In this document: positions 18,424-26,702 of the stretch, piece after piece | Numbering within the stretch: the stretch's first letter is position 1 | Layout of the letters: each line of letters opens with the position of its first letter | Assembly (NCBI RefSeq): GCF_019316905.1 | Contig: NZ_CP079216.1 | Coordinates: forward strand, 992,001-1,056,000 | DNA length: 64,000 nt | Reading direction: 5' to 3' | Source of the DNA: Tessaracoccus palaemonis | GTDB lineage: Bacteria; Actinomycetota; Actinomycetes; Propionibacteriales; Propionibacteriaceae | Made by a program: the position numbers and the translations under genes | Notes under the pieces: generated by a model | Database searches by the model: none | Told to the model about the DNA's origin: nothing | The model's input: only the letters and a program-made list of their open reading frames with translations

Positions 18424-19275
18424 TCACCCCTTGACGGCACCCGCCATGATGCCGGACACGAGATGCTTGCCCGCCACGACGAACAGGAGGAGGAGGGGGA
18501 GCGTGGCCAGCACCGCGCCGTTGAGGACGACGGAGTAGTCCACGTAGCGCGCGGACTGCAGCTGGCTGAGCGCGACCTGGAGCGTCGGGTTCTGCGGCAC
18601 GACCAGCAGCGGCCACAGGTAGTCGGTCCAGGCGGTCATGAATGTGAACAGGGCGAGGATCGCCATCGCGGGCCGGGCCGCGGGGAGCCCGACGTTGACG
18701 AACGTGCGGAGCATGGAGGCGCCGTCGACGCGGGCGGCCTCGATCAGCTCGTCGGGGATGACGTCGACCAGGTACTGCCGCATGAAGAAGACGCCGAACG
18801 CCGTCACGAGCGTCGGGACGATCACAGCTCCCAGCGTGCCCGTCCAGCCGAACTGCTTCATGAGCATGAACAGTGGGATGATGCCGAGCTGCGTCGGCAC
18901 CGCCATCGTCGCGATCACGGCGATCATGAGCCCGTCGCGGCCGCGGAACCGCAGCTTGGCGAACGCGTAGCCGGCGAGCGTCGAGAAGATGACGACCGAG
19001 CATGTGATGACCGACGACACGATGATCGAGTTCGTCAGCGCCTTCCAGAAGTCGACGGTGGCGAAGACCTCCTGCGCGTTGGCCCAGAACTGGCCCCCCG
19101 GCAGCAGCGGCGGCCAGGTGCTGGTGAGCGCCGACTTGTCGCTGGAGCCGATCACGAAGGACCAGTACAACGGGTACGTGCCGCCGATGAAGAAGGCGGA
19201 GATCAGGGCGTAGACGAACCAGCGGGGGCGGGACAGGTCACCGACGCCCCGGTTCGGCTTGCGGGTCGCGCTCAT
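18424..19275 (-). CDS. Carbohydrate ABC transporter permease (MalG type)
   Basis: The 283-residue product has six hydrophobic segments and the inner-membrane permease loop (ELIEAARVDGASMLRTFVNVGLPAARPAM, the EAA motif that docks the ATPase). ATG 19275 overlaps the stop of the upstream permease by 4 nt. No ATPase gene is present in the cluster, so like CebFG systems it probably uses a shared MsiK-type ATPase encoded elsewhere. Confidence 0.93.
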   Translation of the reverse strand: MSATRKPNRGVGDLSRPRWFVYALISAFFIGGTYPLYWSFVIGSSDKSALTSTWPPLLPGGQFWANAQEVFATVDFWKALTNSIIVSSVITCSVVIFSTLAGYAFAKLRFRGRDGLMIAVIATMAVPTQLGIIPLFMLMKQFGWTGTLGAVIVPTLVTAFGVFFMRQYLVDVIPDELIEAARVDGASMLRTFVNVGLPAARPAMAILALFTFMTAWTDYLWPLLVVPQNPTLQVALSQLQSARYVDYSVVLNGAVLATLPLLLLFVVAGKHLVSGIMAGAVKG

Positions 19276-20258
19276 GACAGTGCCTTTCTGGACCGGCGGG
19301 TGCGGCCGGCCCGTGACTCCGCGCTCGCGATGGTGCGCGACAGCATGAAGTTGAGGATGCCGATGGCCACGATGAGGAGGAACAACAGCCAGGCGACGGC
19401 GGCCGCCCGGCCGAACTGCTGTCGGTTGAAGGCGAGGTCCCACAGGTAGAGCACCGTCGTCTGGTACTGCCGCTGCGGGCCGCCCGGCACCGAGCTTGTC
19501 GCGTTGAAGAGCTTCGGCTCGGTGAAGATCTGCAGGCCGCCGATGGTGGCGGTGATGATGACGAAGATGATCGTCGGGCGGATGCTGGGAACCGTGATGG
19601 AGAAGAACCTGCGCACGGCGCCGGCCCCGTCGATCGCCGCGGACTCGTAGATGTCGCGCGGCACGGCCTGCATCGCGGCGAGCAGGATCAGCGCGTTGTA
19701 GCCGGTCCAGCGCCAGTTGACCATGGTGGCGATGGCCAGGTGGCTGGGCAGCGTCTCCGTCTTCCACATCACCGGATCGAGGCCGAAGGACTGCAGGATG
19801 TTGTTCACCAGGCCGTACTTCTCGCCGAAGATGTTGGAGAAGATCAGCGTCACCGCCACGGGGGTGACGACGTAGGGGATCAGGATCGACAGCCGCCAGA
19901 ACGTCTTTGCACGGAGGTTCTGGTCGAGGATCGCCGCGAGCGCCAGGGCCGTGATGATCTGGGGCACCGAGCTCAGCAGGAAGATGCTGAAGGTGTTGAA
20001 GATGGAGTTCCAGAACAGCGGGTCGGAGAGTTCGCGCGTGAAGTTCGCGAGCCCGACCCAGTCGCCGGGACCGGTCAGCAGGTTCCAGTTGTTGAGCGAC
20101 ACCACGAAGGTGTAGACCAACGGGAACAGGCCGATCAGCCCGAACAGGATGAAGAAGGGCGCGACGTACGCGTAGGGGGAGTACTTCACGTCCCAGCGGC
20201 TGAGCCGCTGGCGGAAGGTCAGCCCCGGACGGGTCTGTCTGGCCGTGGTCGAGTGCAT
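19272..20258 (-). CDS. Carbohydrate ABC transporter permease (MalF type)
   Basis: A 328-residue membrane protein with six predicted spans after a cytoplasmic N-terminus (QRLSRWDVKYSPYAYVAPFFILFG). The EAA loop IYESAAIDGAGAVRRFFSITVPSIRP is clear. It pairs with the MalG-type permease encoded by the overlapping next gene and with the lipoprotein binding component upstream (38 nt gap) in one operon. Confidence 0.94.
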   Translation of the reverse strand: MHSTTARQTRPGLTFRQRLSRWDVKYSPYAYVAPFFILFGLIGLFPLVYTFVVSLNNWNLLTGPGDWVGLANFTRELSDPLFWNSIFNTFSIFLLSSVPQIITALALAAILDQNLRAKTFWRLSILIPYVVTPVAVTLIFSNIFGEKYGLVNNILQSFGLDPVMWKTETLPSHLAIATMVNWRWTGYNALILLAAMQAVPRDIYESAAIDGAGAVRRFFSITVPSIRPTIIFVIITATIGGLQIFTEPKLFNATSSVPGGPQRQYQTTVLYLWDLAFNRQQFGRAAAVAWLLFLLIVAIGILNFMLSRTIASAESRAGRTRRSRKALS

Positions 20259-20296
20259 GCGTCGCGCCCTTCTATGGTGTGGTGTGCGTCAGTGCG

Positions 20297-21646
20297 TCAG
20301 CTGGCGACGACAGTGTCGAGCAGCTTCAGGGCGTTGTCCCACGAGGTGGGGCCGTCAGCCTTGCCCGAGTCGATCTCCTGGACGCTGGGGCCGAAGACCT
20401 GCTCCTGGATGACCGAGTCATCGGGGCCCTTGTACTGGGCCTTGACGCCCTCGGCGCGCTTGGCGAGGATCTCGCCGATCGGCGCGTCGTTGAAGAACTC
20501 CGTCAGTTCGGAGGGGCCCGTCACGCCGGGGTCCTTCTGCGCCTCGAGGTTGCTGGGGAACGCACCGGCCGCCTGGAAGGCCGAGACCTGCTGCTGCGCG
20601 TCGGTCAGCCAGGCCGCCAGCTCGGCGGCCTCCTTCGGGTGCTCAGAGGTCGTGGGGACCGTCAGGAACGAGCCGCCCCAGTTGGACGCGCCGCCCGGGA
20701 AGACATCGGCGAAGTCCCAGCCGGAGTCGGCGTCGCCGCCGCCCGCCTCGACCTGGCCCTTGACGACGCCCAGCATCCAGCCGGGGCACACGAACGTCGC
20801 GAACGAGCCGTCGACGAAGGCCTTGCCGCCGCCCCAGTCCCACTGGGTCTGGGCGCTGGACAGGCCGTCGGCCGCAGCGTCGGCCAGCATCAGCCAGCGG
20901 GACTTGAGCTCTTCATTGTCCTTGACGTTGAGCGTCCCGTCAGCCTTGTAGTAGCCCTCGTCGAGCTGGTTGACCATGGAGTTCCACACGAAGCCGGACT
21001 GGTCGTACCACGCCTTGCCGGTCTTCTCGTGGTACTGGCGACCGACCTCGAAGAACGTCTCCCAGGATGCGCTGTCGCCGCCGAGCAGCTCGGCGAAGCC
21101 GTCGCGGTCGGAGGCCATGCCGGCCTCCTCGAGCAGCTTCGAGTTGTAGCAGACGCCCTGGGGGCCGATGTCGGTGCCGTAGCCGATGATGCGGCCGTTG
21201 CTGTCGGTGGCCTGGGCGATCTTCCAGTCGACCCAGTTGCCCTTGATGTCGTCGGCGCCGTAGTCGCGCAGGTCGGTGAACGAGTCGGAGACCTGCATGA
21301 CCTTGCTCAGCCAGCCCTCCTCGACCGCCTGCACATCGGGGAGCCCGGAACCGGCGGCCTGCTTGGTCTGCCAGTCGGTCAGCGCGTTGCCGCCGGTGTC
21401 GATGTTGTTGGCCTTGATGGTGATGTTCGGGTGGTCGGCCTCGTACTTCGCGTAGAGGTCGTCGAGCCCCATGGTGCCGAACGTCGTGACGGTCAGCTCG
21501 ATGGGCTCGGTGGACTCGGCGGATGCCGACCCGGTGGCGGCACTCGTGCTGCCGTCGGTGGTCGTGCCGGAGCACGCCGTCGCCAGCAGTGTGATTGAGA
21601 CGGCGCTGGCGAGACCTGCCAGGAGCCGTGAGCGGTGGTTGGACAC
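20297..21646 (-). CDS. Sugar ABC transporter substrate-binding lipoprotein
   Basis: A 449-residue extracellular solute-binding protein of family 1. The start is GTG 21646, with AAGGGAG 5 nt upstream; an ATG further upstream would place the signal peptide about 39 residues inside. The N-terminus is a lipoprotein signal: RSRLL, a hydrophobic core, then the lipobox LATAC with Cys25 as lipid anchor, followed by a Thr/Ser/Glu-rich linker. The mature part has the usual IELTVTTFGTMGLDDLYAKYE start. It leads the operon with two permeases and a LacI regulator. Likely ligand a cello-oligosaccharide or other glucoside, inferred from the CebR-like operators. Confidence 0.93.
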   Translation of the reverse strand: MSNHRSRLLAGLASAVSITLLATACSGTTTDGSTSAATGSASAESTEPIELTVTTFGTMGLDDLYAKYEADHPNITIKANNIDTGGNALTDWQTKQAAGSGLPDVQAVEEGWLSKVMQVSDSFTDLRDYGADDIKGNWVDWKIAQATDSNGRIIGYGTDIGPQGVCYNSKLLEEAGMASDRDGFAELLGGDSASWETFFEVGRQYHEKTGKAWYDQSGFVWNSMVNQLDEGYYKADGTLNVKDNEELKSRWLMLADAAADGLSSAQTQWDWGGGKAFVDGSFATFVCPGWMLGVVKGQVEAGGGDADSGWDFADVFPGGASNWGGSFLTVPTTSEHPKEAAELAAWLTDAQQQVSAFQAAGAFPSNLEAQKDPGVTGPSELTEFFNDAPIGEILAKRAEGVKAQYKGPDDSVIQEQVFGPSVQEIDSGKADGPTSWDNALKLLDTVVAS

Positions 21647-21673
21647 GTTCACTCCCTTGTGTTGGCCGACTTT

Positions 21674-21685
21674 GAGAGCGCTCTC
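21674..21685. promoter_or_regulatory. LacI-type operator O2
   Basis: Perfect 12-bp palindrome GAGAGCGCTCTC in the 5' leader of the binding-protein mRNA, between promoter and start codon. Identical to the copy at 21764-21775, 90 bp away. Its form resembles the CebR consensus TGGGAGCGCTCCCA. Confidence 0.75.
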
Positions 21686-21733
21686 TCTGTCGGCGGTTCC
21701 GGAGGCTTCGTTGCGATTCCCCGGGTTGTGATG

Positions 21734-21763
21734 AACGTAGAGTCGATCGGCGACCCATGTCAA
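21734..21763 (-). promoter_or_regulatory. Promoter of the sugar ABC operon
   Basis: On the minus strand, TTGACA (21763-21758), an 18-nt spacer and TACGTT (21739-21734). The -35 box directly abuts operator O1 and operator O2 lies about 45 nt downstream of the expected start point, a layout suited to repression. Confidence 0.65.
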
Positions 21764-21775
21764 GAGAGCGCTCTC
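21764..21775. promoter_or_regulatory. LacI-type operator O1
   Basis: Second exact copy of GAGAGCGCTCTC, abutting the -35 box of the ABC operon promoter. Confidence 0.75.
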
Positions 21776-21821
21776 ACGCGTTATGAAATCGAGACAATCA
21801 GGGTTGTGTGGGCACGGCGAA

Positions 21822-21846
21822 GGCCCGGGGCGTGAAGCTCCGGGCC
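21822..21846 (-). terminator. Hairpin after the nitroreductase gene
   Basis: GGCCCGGGGC pairs with GCTCCGGGCC (one G-T wobble, 5-nt loop), 18 nt beyond the nitroreductase stop on the minus strand. No U-tract. It would shield the ABC operon promoter from read-through. Confidence 0.6.
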
Positions 21847-21863
21847 CTCGGGGTCGTGGGGTA

Positions 21864-22445
21864 TCAGATGTCGAGGATGAGCGTGAGGTCGTCCAGGTCG
21901 CGACGCGTGCGGGGCTCGAGGTCGCGCTCGCGGACGGCCTCGTCGATGTCGGCGGCCGGGTCGTAGCGCCCGACGGCGATGACGGTGACGGGGGTCAACG
22001 CGGCGTCGATGCGGAAGACGGAGCGCAGCTGGTCGACGTCGAACCCGCCCATCTGGTGGGTGACGAGCCCGCGGTCGGCGGCCTCGATGGTCAGGTGTGC
22101 GACCGCCTGGCCAAGGTCGTACTCGGCCCAGCGGACCGGGCGGCCGTCGCGCTCGGTCTCCGCCAGCGCCACGACGAGGGCCGAGGCGCGCGGCGCCCAC
22201 ACCTGGTTGAACCCGGCGAGGCTCTCGGCGATCTTGGCGAACGTGTCGGTGCCGCGGCGGGCGACGATGAAGCGCGTCGGCTGCAGGTTCATGGCGGACG
22301 GCGCCCAGCGGGCCGCCTCGCCCAGCGCGGTGAGGTCCTCGGCGCTCAGGACGTGGGCGCCGTCGAGCGAGCGAGGGCTCCACCGGTGGGCGAGGGGGCT
22401 GCTGACGGGAACGCTGGTCTCGTTGCGGATGTCCGTGGCGGTCAT
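21864..22445 (-). CDS. Nitroreductase-family protein
   Basis: A 193-residue FMN-dependent oxidoreductase of the nitroreductase fold. RWSPRSLDG near residue 21 is the typical N-terminal FMN-binding Arg-Ser-x-R region, AARWAPSAMNLQPTRFIV is the second FMN segment, and DLGQAVAHLTIEAADRGLVTHQMGGFD is the central helix and FMN contact. AAGGAG precedes ATG 22445. Physiological substrate unknown; such enzymes reduce quinones, nitro compounds or unsaturated substrates with NAD(P)H. Confidence 0.9.
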   Translation of the reverse strand: MTATDIRNETSVPVSSPLAHRWSPRSLDGAHVLSAEDLTALGEAARWAPSAMNLQPTRFIVARRGTDTFAKIAESLAGFNQVWAPRASALVVALAETERDGRPVRWAEYDLGQAVAHLTIEAADRGLVTHQMGGFDVDQLRSVFRIDAALTPVTVIAVGRYDPAADIDEAVRERDLEPRTRRDLDDLTLILDI

Positions 22446-22502
22446 GGTGCTCCTTCGGAAGGTCTCGCCTCCACGGTACTCCGTCGTCAGTTGAATGTTA
22501 AA

Positions 22503-22904
22503 TCAGCTGGGCGTGCCGGCGTCCACGCTCCACGAGACGCCGAACTTGTCGGTCAGGTCGCCGTAGTGGTCGCCCCACATCTGGGGCGCGAAGGGGGTGG
22601 TGACGTCCGCGCCGTCGCTCAGCGCTGTGAACCAGGCCCGCGCCGTCTCGAGGTCGTCGCCCCAGACGCAGATCTGGATGTTGCCGGAGGGGAGCTCCTC
22701 GCCGCTGCGCGGGTCGTCCGAGACCATCAGGGTGAAGGTGTCGGTGGTGAGCTGGCCGTGCATCACCAGGTCTGCGACCGCCGGGTCGGGGTTGTACTCG
22801 GACTGCATCGTGATCGCGAGTTCGCCGCCGAAGACCGACTGGTAGAACATGATGGCCGGCTTCGCCTTGCCTCGGAGGATGATGTAGGGGCTGACTGTCA
22901 GCAT
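22503..22904 (-). CDS. PhnB-like VOC family protein
   Basis: A 133-residue single-domain vicinal-oxygen-chelate protein: TVSPYIILRGKAKPAIMFYQSVFGGEL is the characteristic start, MHGQLTTDTFTLMVSDD the middle, and PFAPQMWGDHYGDLTDKFGVSWSVD the conserved C-terminus of the PhnB/DUF3335-like group. Molecular function in this group is generally unassigned. A monocistronic gene between nitroreductase and the divergent 2H phosphoesterase. Confidence 0.88.
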   Translation of the reverse strand: MLTVSPYIILRGKAKPAIMFYQSVFGGELAITMQSEYNPDPAVADLVMHGQLTTDTFTLMVSDDPRSGEELPSGNIQICVWGDDLETARAWFTALSDGADVTTPFAPQMWGDHYGDLTDKFGVSWSVDAGTPS

Positions 22905-22962
22905 GGTCGTCCTTTCGTCGTGGACCCGACCCTATTGACCAGGGGTGTCATCGGGCTGAGGT

Positions 22963-22968
22963 TAGGGT
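22963..22968 (+). promoter_or_regulatory. -10 box of the thpR-like gene
   Basis: TAGGGT, 7 nt before ATG 22976, giving a leaderless arrangement. Confidence 0.45.
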
Positions 22969-22975
22969 GGACGGC

Positions 22976-23548
22976 ATGGGAGCACGTATGTTCACGGCCC
23001 TGCTGCCGCCCGACGAGGTCGTCGGCGATCTCGACGGCCTGCTGGAGCCGCGCCGCGACTCCGACGAGCGGCTGCGCTGGACCCGGCCCGTCGGCTGGCA
23101 CGTGACCACCTCGTTCATGGGCGACGTCGACCTGTGGCGCGTCGAGAGCCTCGTCGAGCATCTGGCGGTCGCCGCGTCCCACGCGGCTCCCTTCGACGTC
23201 GGTCTCAGCGGGGGAGTCGCGTTCCCCTCACCCGACCGGGCGAAGGTGCTCGCGCTCGCCGTCGGGCCGGGGCACGACCAGCTGGCCGCGCTGTCGGCCG
23301 GGTGCCGACGCGCGGGGTCCAGGGCGGGCATCGAGGTCGACGGGGCCCGCTTCGTCGGCCATCTGACCCTGGCCCGCACCAGTCACGGATTCAACGCGAC
23401 ACGGTGGCTGGAGGTGCTCGGCTCGTTCCCGCGATGGGCGTGGCGGGCCGACGAGCTGTGCCTCATCGAATCGCTGCAGCGGGGTCGCGAGTACGCGGTA
23501 GTCGAGCGGTTCGCGCTCGGCGCCCCCGCGCGCGGTGCCCTAGACTAG
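22976..23548 (+). CDS. thpR: RNA 2',3'-cyclic phosphodiesterase / 2'-5' RNA ligase family
   Basis: A 190-residue two-histidine phosphoesterase. The paired HxT motifs are HVTTSF (about residue 39) and HLTLAR (about residue 124), separated as usual for ThpR, which opens 2',3'-cyclic phosphates on RNA. ATG 22976 is chosen because a TAGGGT box ends 7 nt before it; GTG 22967 and ATG 22988 are possible alternatives. The gene ends just before tRNA-Leu. A second 2H protein is encoded at 40308-40907. Confidence 0.85.
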   Translation: MGARMFTALLPPDEVVGDLDGLLEPRRDSDERLRWTRPVGWHVTTSFMGDVDLWRVESLVEHLAVAASHAAPFDVGLSGGVAFPSPDRAKVLALAVGPGHDQLAALSAGCRRAGSRAGIEVDGARFVGHLTLARTSHGFNATRWLEVLGSFPRWAWRADELCLIESLQRGREYAVVERFALGAPARGALD

Positions 23549-23559
23549 GCGCGCTTCGA

Positions 23560-23641
23560 GCCGACGTGGCGAAATTGGTATACGCGCAGGATTTAGGTTC
23601 CTGTGCCTTCGGGCGTGAGGGTTCAAGTCCCTTCGTCGGCA
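23560..23641 (+). tRNA. tRNA-Leu (anticodon UAG)
   Basis: Acceptor GCCGACG pairs exactly with CGTCGGC; the anticodon arm CAGGA-TTTAGGT-TCCTG gives UAG; a variable arm with a GCCTTCGGGC-like stem and T-arm GAGGG-TTCAAGT-CCCTT follow. CCA is not encoded. The inserted region 23642-26605 begins right after its 3' end. Confidence 0.95.
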
Positions 23642-23753
23642 CTCGTTGAAACCGCGTTGACAAGGTGTGAAGCCGCCACTGAGTGGCTGCCTCCTTGTGC
23701 GTGATCCTCTCGTGCGACACGTCTGCTGCCTGGGCGGACGGTCTCGACTGCGG
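23642..23753. other. Junction between tRNA-Leu and the IS remnant
   Basis: No gene is seen. I looked for a repeat of the tRNA-Leu 3' end further right in the insertion and did not find one by eye. Confidence 0.4.
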
Positions 23754-24700
23754 TTAGCGGTGGATCGCAGCCCTAGTCGGGCCGCTGGTGTGTCTGCTTG
23801 CAGTCAAGACATCATCTACAAGCGCCTCGAGTATGCGGCGCAGGTCGTAACGGTATTCGACGTCTGCCAGGCGGTCGTGACGGTCGCACGCGCCCAGTCG
23901 GGGTGCCCCCTTCACTGGCTCTTCGGACATCCGGTGGGGGTCTGGGGTGAGCCCACCGGCGGCGAGGAGCATGCGGAGCCGGTAGTTGTGCCGGTTGCGG
24001 AATCCTCTCGTGAGGCGTCGGTGGAGCTCGATGATCCCGTTCACGGCCTCGGTGCCGCCGTTGTTCGCGGGCCCGGTGATGAAGTAAGCCAGAAATGCTG
24101 AGCGTCAGCGGCGCAGGGTGCGGATGAGGCGGGCGATCTCGGGGATCGGGCAGGTGTGGAACGTGTCGACGACCTTCTCCGCGATTCGCCGCCCCTCGGC
24201 GAGGTCCTTCTGGTGGAGGCGGAGCGCGGCTGCTGGGCGCACTGCCATGCGATGAACACCTCGTCGTGCGCGGGATCGGCCTCGATCCCCGCAGTCAGCC
24301 GGATCCGCTGCTTGTCGGTGAGGTTCTCCCATCCGGCGCGGAGGATGGTCTGGATCCCGTAAAGCGGTCGCGGGTCCGGCCGCGATGTCCGAGGGTGTCC
24401 TGCTGGACGCGGCGGCGGACCTCGTCGATGGCGGCGGTGCCGAGTTTCACGACGTGGAGCGCGTCCAGCACCGCGGTGGCATCCCCGAGTTTGTCGTCGA
24501 TCGCGGTCTTGTACCCGGCGAACGGATCCAACGCGGCGCCGCACGTTCTTGCGGAAGCTGTCGCCGCGTTCATCGAGCCAGGTCGCGTAGGCCTTCCCGG
24601 ATCGGCCAGGCACCAGATCCAGCAGCCTGGCCCGCGTCTTCCCGGTGCTATCGCGACTTAGGTCGACCATCCCGGTCAGCTCCTTCGGGCCCCGCTTGCG
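23754..24700 (-). pseudogene. Decayed ISL3-family transposase
   Basis: Minus-strand remnant of a DDE transposase of the ISL3 family, split over at least four reading-frame changes. In order: MVDLSRDSTGKTRARLL (about 24670-24620), DPFAGYKTAIDD followed by DALHVVKLG (about 24537-24445, catalytic Asp region), WENLTDKQRIRLT and FIAWQCAQ (about 24330-24240), DLAEGRRIAEKVVDTFH (about 24215-24150), then GPANNGGTEAVNG and RGFRNRHNYRLRMLLAAGG (about 24085-23970). The N-terminal zinc-binding part is missing beyond 24700, where the DUF262 gene begins. No terminal inverted repeats were recognised. Inactive. Confidence 0.82.
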
Positions 24701-24741
24701 GGGGTCGACTTGATGCTAGATGTGCGCGGGGTGTTGTCTGG

Positions 24742-24747
24742 CATAAT
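24742..24747 (+). promoter_or_regulatory. -10 box of the DUF262 gene
   Basis: CATAAT in an AT-rich stretch just beyond the IS remnant, 35 nt before the TTG start; no clear -35 box. Confidence 0.4.
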
Positions 24748-24781
24748 ACTTTGTAAGTCTACCGCGGCTAGGAGCAGAACT

Positions 24782-26605
24782 TTGTCGTCAGTTACCTCAG
24801 ATGCTATCCCGATCAAATCGACCACGCGAACAATCCGGGAGTGCTTTGTCTCTTGTCTGTATGTCGTTCCAAACTTCCAACGTCCCTACAGTTGGGATAT
24901 TGACGAGTTGGATGACTACTGGGCCGACGTGGTTCTGGCGCGGGGAGACTTCTTCTTTGGGTCTACCGTGACGTGGGAGAGTGAGTCCCGGGAGTTGTTC
25001 AATAACACTTATTCGATCATCGATGGTCAGCAACGCTTGACAACAAGTGCGATCATGCTGTCGGTCATTCGAGATGCATTTCTTGCTGCTGTTGAAAGTG
25101 AAGATGGTATTGGTTCGGGAGACTTGCGTTCTCAGGCGAGAGCGCAGGCTGAGCGAACGCAAAAGTATCTCATGATTGAGGATGACCGCGGGGTCCAACA
25201 CCCAGTCCTCACCCGTCATGAACCGAATTTTCAGGAGGTGGTTCTGAACCCCAGTGCGATCCCTTCGCACAAGAGATGGAATGGTAGTGCGCGACAGATT
25301 GGTGTTGCGCGTGAGTACTTTGAGCGCCGGGTGCAGGAGGCGGTCGATAGTAACTCGTTAGCTGAGGTCATCAAGACGCTTCAGGGACTTCGGGATAATG
25401 TACTAAAGGCGCGACTTATTCAAGTGGAACTGACCTCTGAGGAAGACGGGTTCCTTATCTTTGAGACGCTCAATACGCGAGGGGCTGATCTTCGGCTGGC
25501 TGACCTTGTTAAGAACCTGCTTGTGCGAGGTAGTGCCACGAAAGTGGAGGACAGGGAGACCGTCTCAAGACGGTGGGAGCAACTGACTGATCGAGTGCAG
25601 GGTGAAGATGGGTCGACTGTGAATGTCGATCAGTTCATGTGGCAGTCGTGGAACTCGCGCCGCCCAGCGGTAACTGAGGCTGAACTCTACAAGAAGATCC
25701 ATGAGTTCGTCGATGGATCAGCGCAGCGGCACCTTGAGTACCTCGGAGAGTTGGAGTTTGACTCGATTGTCTACCAGTACCTCGATGATGTTGGCCTCGT
25801 CATTGACAAACAGGCGCTGGATCCAAAGAGCGCCTTGCGCATTCCCGAAGTTGTTGAAGCAATTCGTGCGTTGGCCCTCTTTAATGTCTCCGTGGCCAAC
25901 TCGGCCATCCTTGCAGTGGTCCGGAAGTATGAGAAGAGTGGCTTGATGCGAAAGCAGGACGTTATTGCAGCGTGCCGCGCTATCGAGAGCTTTCACTTTC
26001 AGTTTACGGCGCTGACGAACAGTGGGTCCACTGGGGGTACTCGGGGACGCTACAACAGATTCGCAGTCGAGCTTGAGGAGGCCTCGTCTCGCCAAGCGGT
26101 GCAGGGTGCCATCAAGTCGTTCCAGGAGAAGCTTGAGGGAAGTCTCCCGTCGCCTGAGGAAGCCCGAGCGTCGTTTGAGCAGTTGTTCTACGCGCCTAAG
26201 GTTCGACTGAACAACGCTCAGAAGCGCCGCTCGCGTAAGCAATTTCTCTCCTATGTCCTGCTGCGTCTCGCCCAGCATCATAAGACGTTGCCATTGGGGC
26301 AAGACTTGAGTGTGTGGACCATTGAGCATATCCGCCCTCAGAAGCTCGCTTCTGCTGAAGTAGAAAGTCCGGAGTACTCAATCGGAAATCTAGCATTGTT
26401 GACTGATGCTGCGAACAATGATCTGGGTGATGGTGATCTCGCCGCAAAGCGAGCTGGCCTAAATCGGTTCGTTCTTTGGAAGGATGATCAGCTATCGAAA
26501 TGGATTGACGACAATGAAAAGAGTGAGGTCCAGGTGAGGGATATCGCACTTAGGGCGAAGTTGCTAGCGGTGCTTGCTGTCGATGCTGTTTGGTCGATCA
26601 GATAG
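24782..26605 (+). CDS. DUF262/DUF1524 protein, GmrSD-like candidate defence nuclease
   Basis: A 607-residue protein from TTG 24782, chosen because AGGAG (24770-24774) lies 7 nt upstream and a -10 box sits at 24742; an ATG at 24710 would reach into the IS junction. The N-terminal DUF262 domain has VVPNFQRPYSWDIDEL (residues 28-43) and the DGQQR motif (81-85), a ParB/Srx-like nucleotide-binding site. FETLNTRGADLRLADLVKN follows, and the C-terminus has a DUF1524 HNH-like nuclease motif EHIRPQ (His516) with GNLALL downstream. This resembles single-chain GmrSD type IV modification-dependent restriction enzymes. G+C is near 50% in the stretch I counted, far below flanking genes, showing recent transfer. 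No partner gene is present. Confidence 0.85.
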   Translation: MSSVTSDAIPIKSTTRTIRECFVSCLYVVPNFQRPYSWDIDELDDYWADVVLARGDFFFGSTVTWESESRELFNNTYSIIDGQQRLTTSAIMLSVIRDAFLAAVESEDGIGSGDLRSQARAQAERTQKYLMIEDDRGVQHPVLTRHEPNFQEVVLNPSAIPSHKRWNGSARQIGVAREYFERRVQEAVDSNSLAEVIKTLQGLRDNVLKARLIQVELTSEEDGFLIFETLNTRGADLRLADLVKNLLVRGSATKVEDRETVSRRWEQLTDRVQGEDGSTVNVDQFMWQSWNSRRPAVTEAELYKKIHEFVDGSAQRHLEYLGELEFDSIVYQYLDDVGLVIDKQALDPKSALRIPEVVEAIRALALFNVSVANSAILAVVRKYEKSGLMRKQDVIAACRAIESFHFQFTALTNSGSTGGTRGRYNRFAVELEEASSRQAVQGAIKSFQEKLEGSLPSPEEARASFEQLFYAPKVRLNNAQKRRSRKQFLSYVLLRLAQHHKTLPLGQDLSVWTIEHIRPQKLASAEVESPEYSIGNLALLTDAANNDLGDGDLAAKRAGLNRFVLWKDDQLSKWIDDNEKSEVQVRDIALRAKLLAVLAVDAVWSIR

Positions 26606-26702
26606 CCGGTGCCCTTGCCAAGCCGTTGTCTTCATGAAGCGCGGCGCTAACGCTGGCAGGTCTCGTCTGAGCTGCGTGCCCCGCTCAGGCGCAGAAGGCC
26701 AA

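Noticed and set aside
23560-23660. att-site duplication of tRNA-Leu at the far end of the insertion
   Set aside because: I compared the tRNA 3' end with sequence after 26605 by eye and saw no repeat of useful length.
24710-24781. ATG 24710 as start of the DUF262 gene
   Set aside because: No ribosome binding site and it would extend into the IS junction upstream of the -10 box; TTG 24782 has AGGAG at the right distance.
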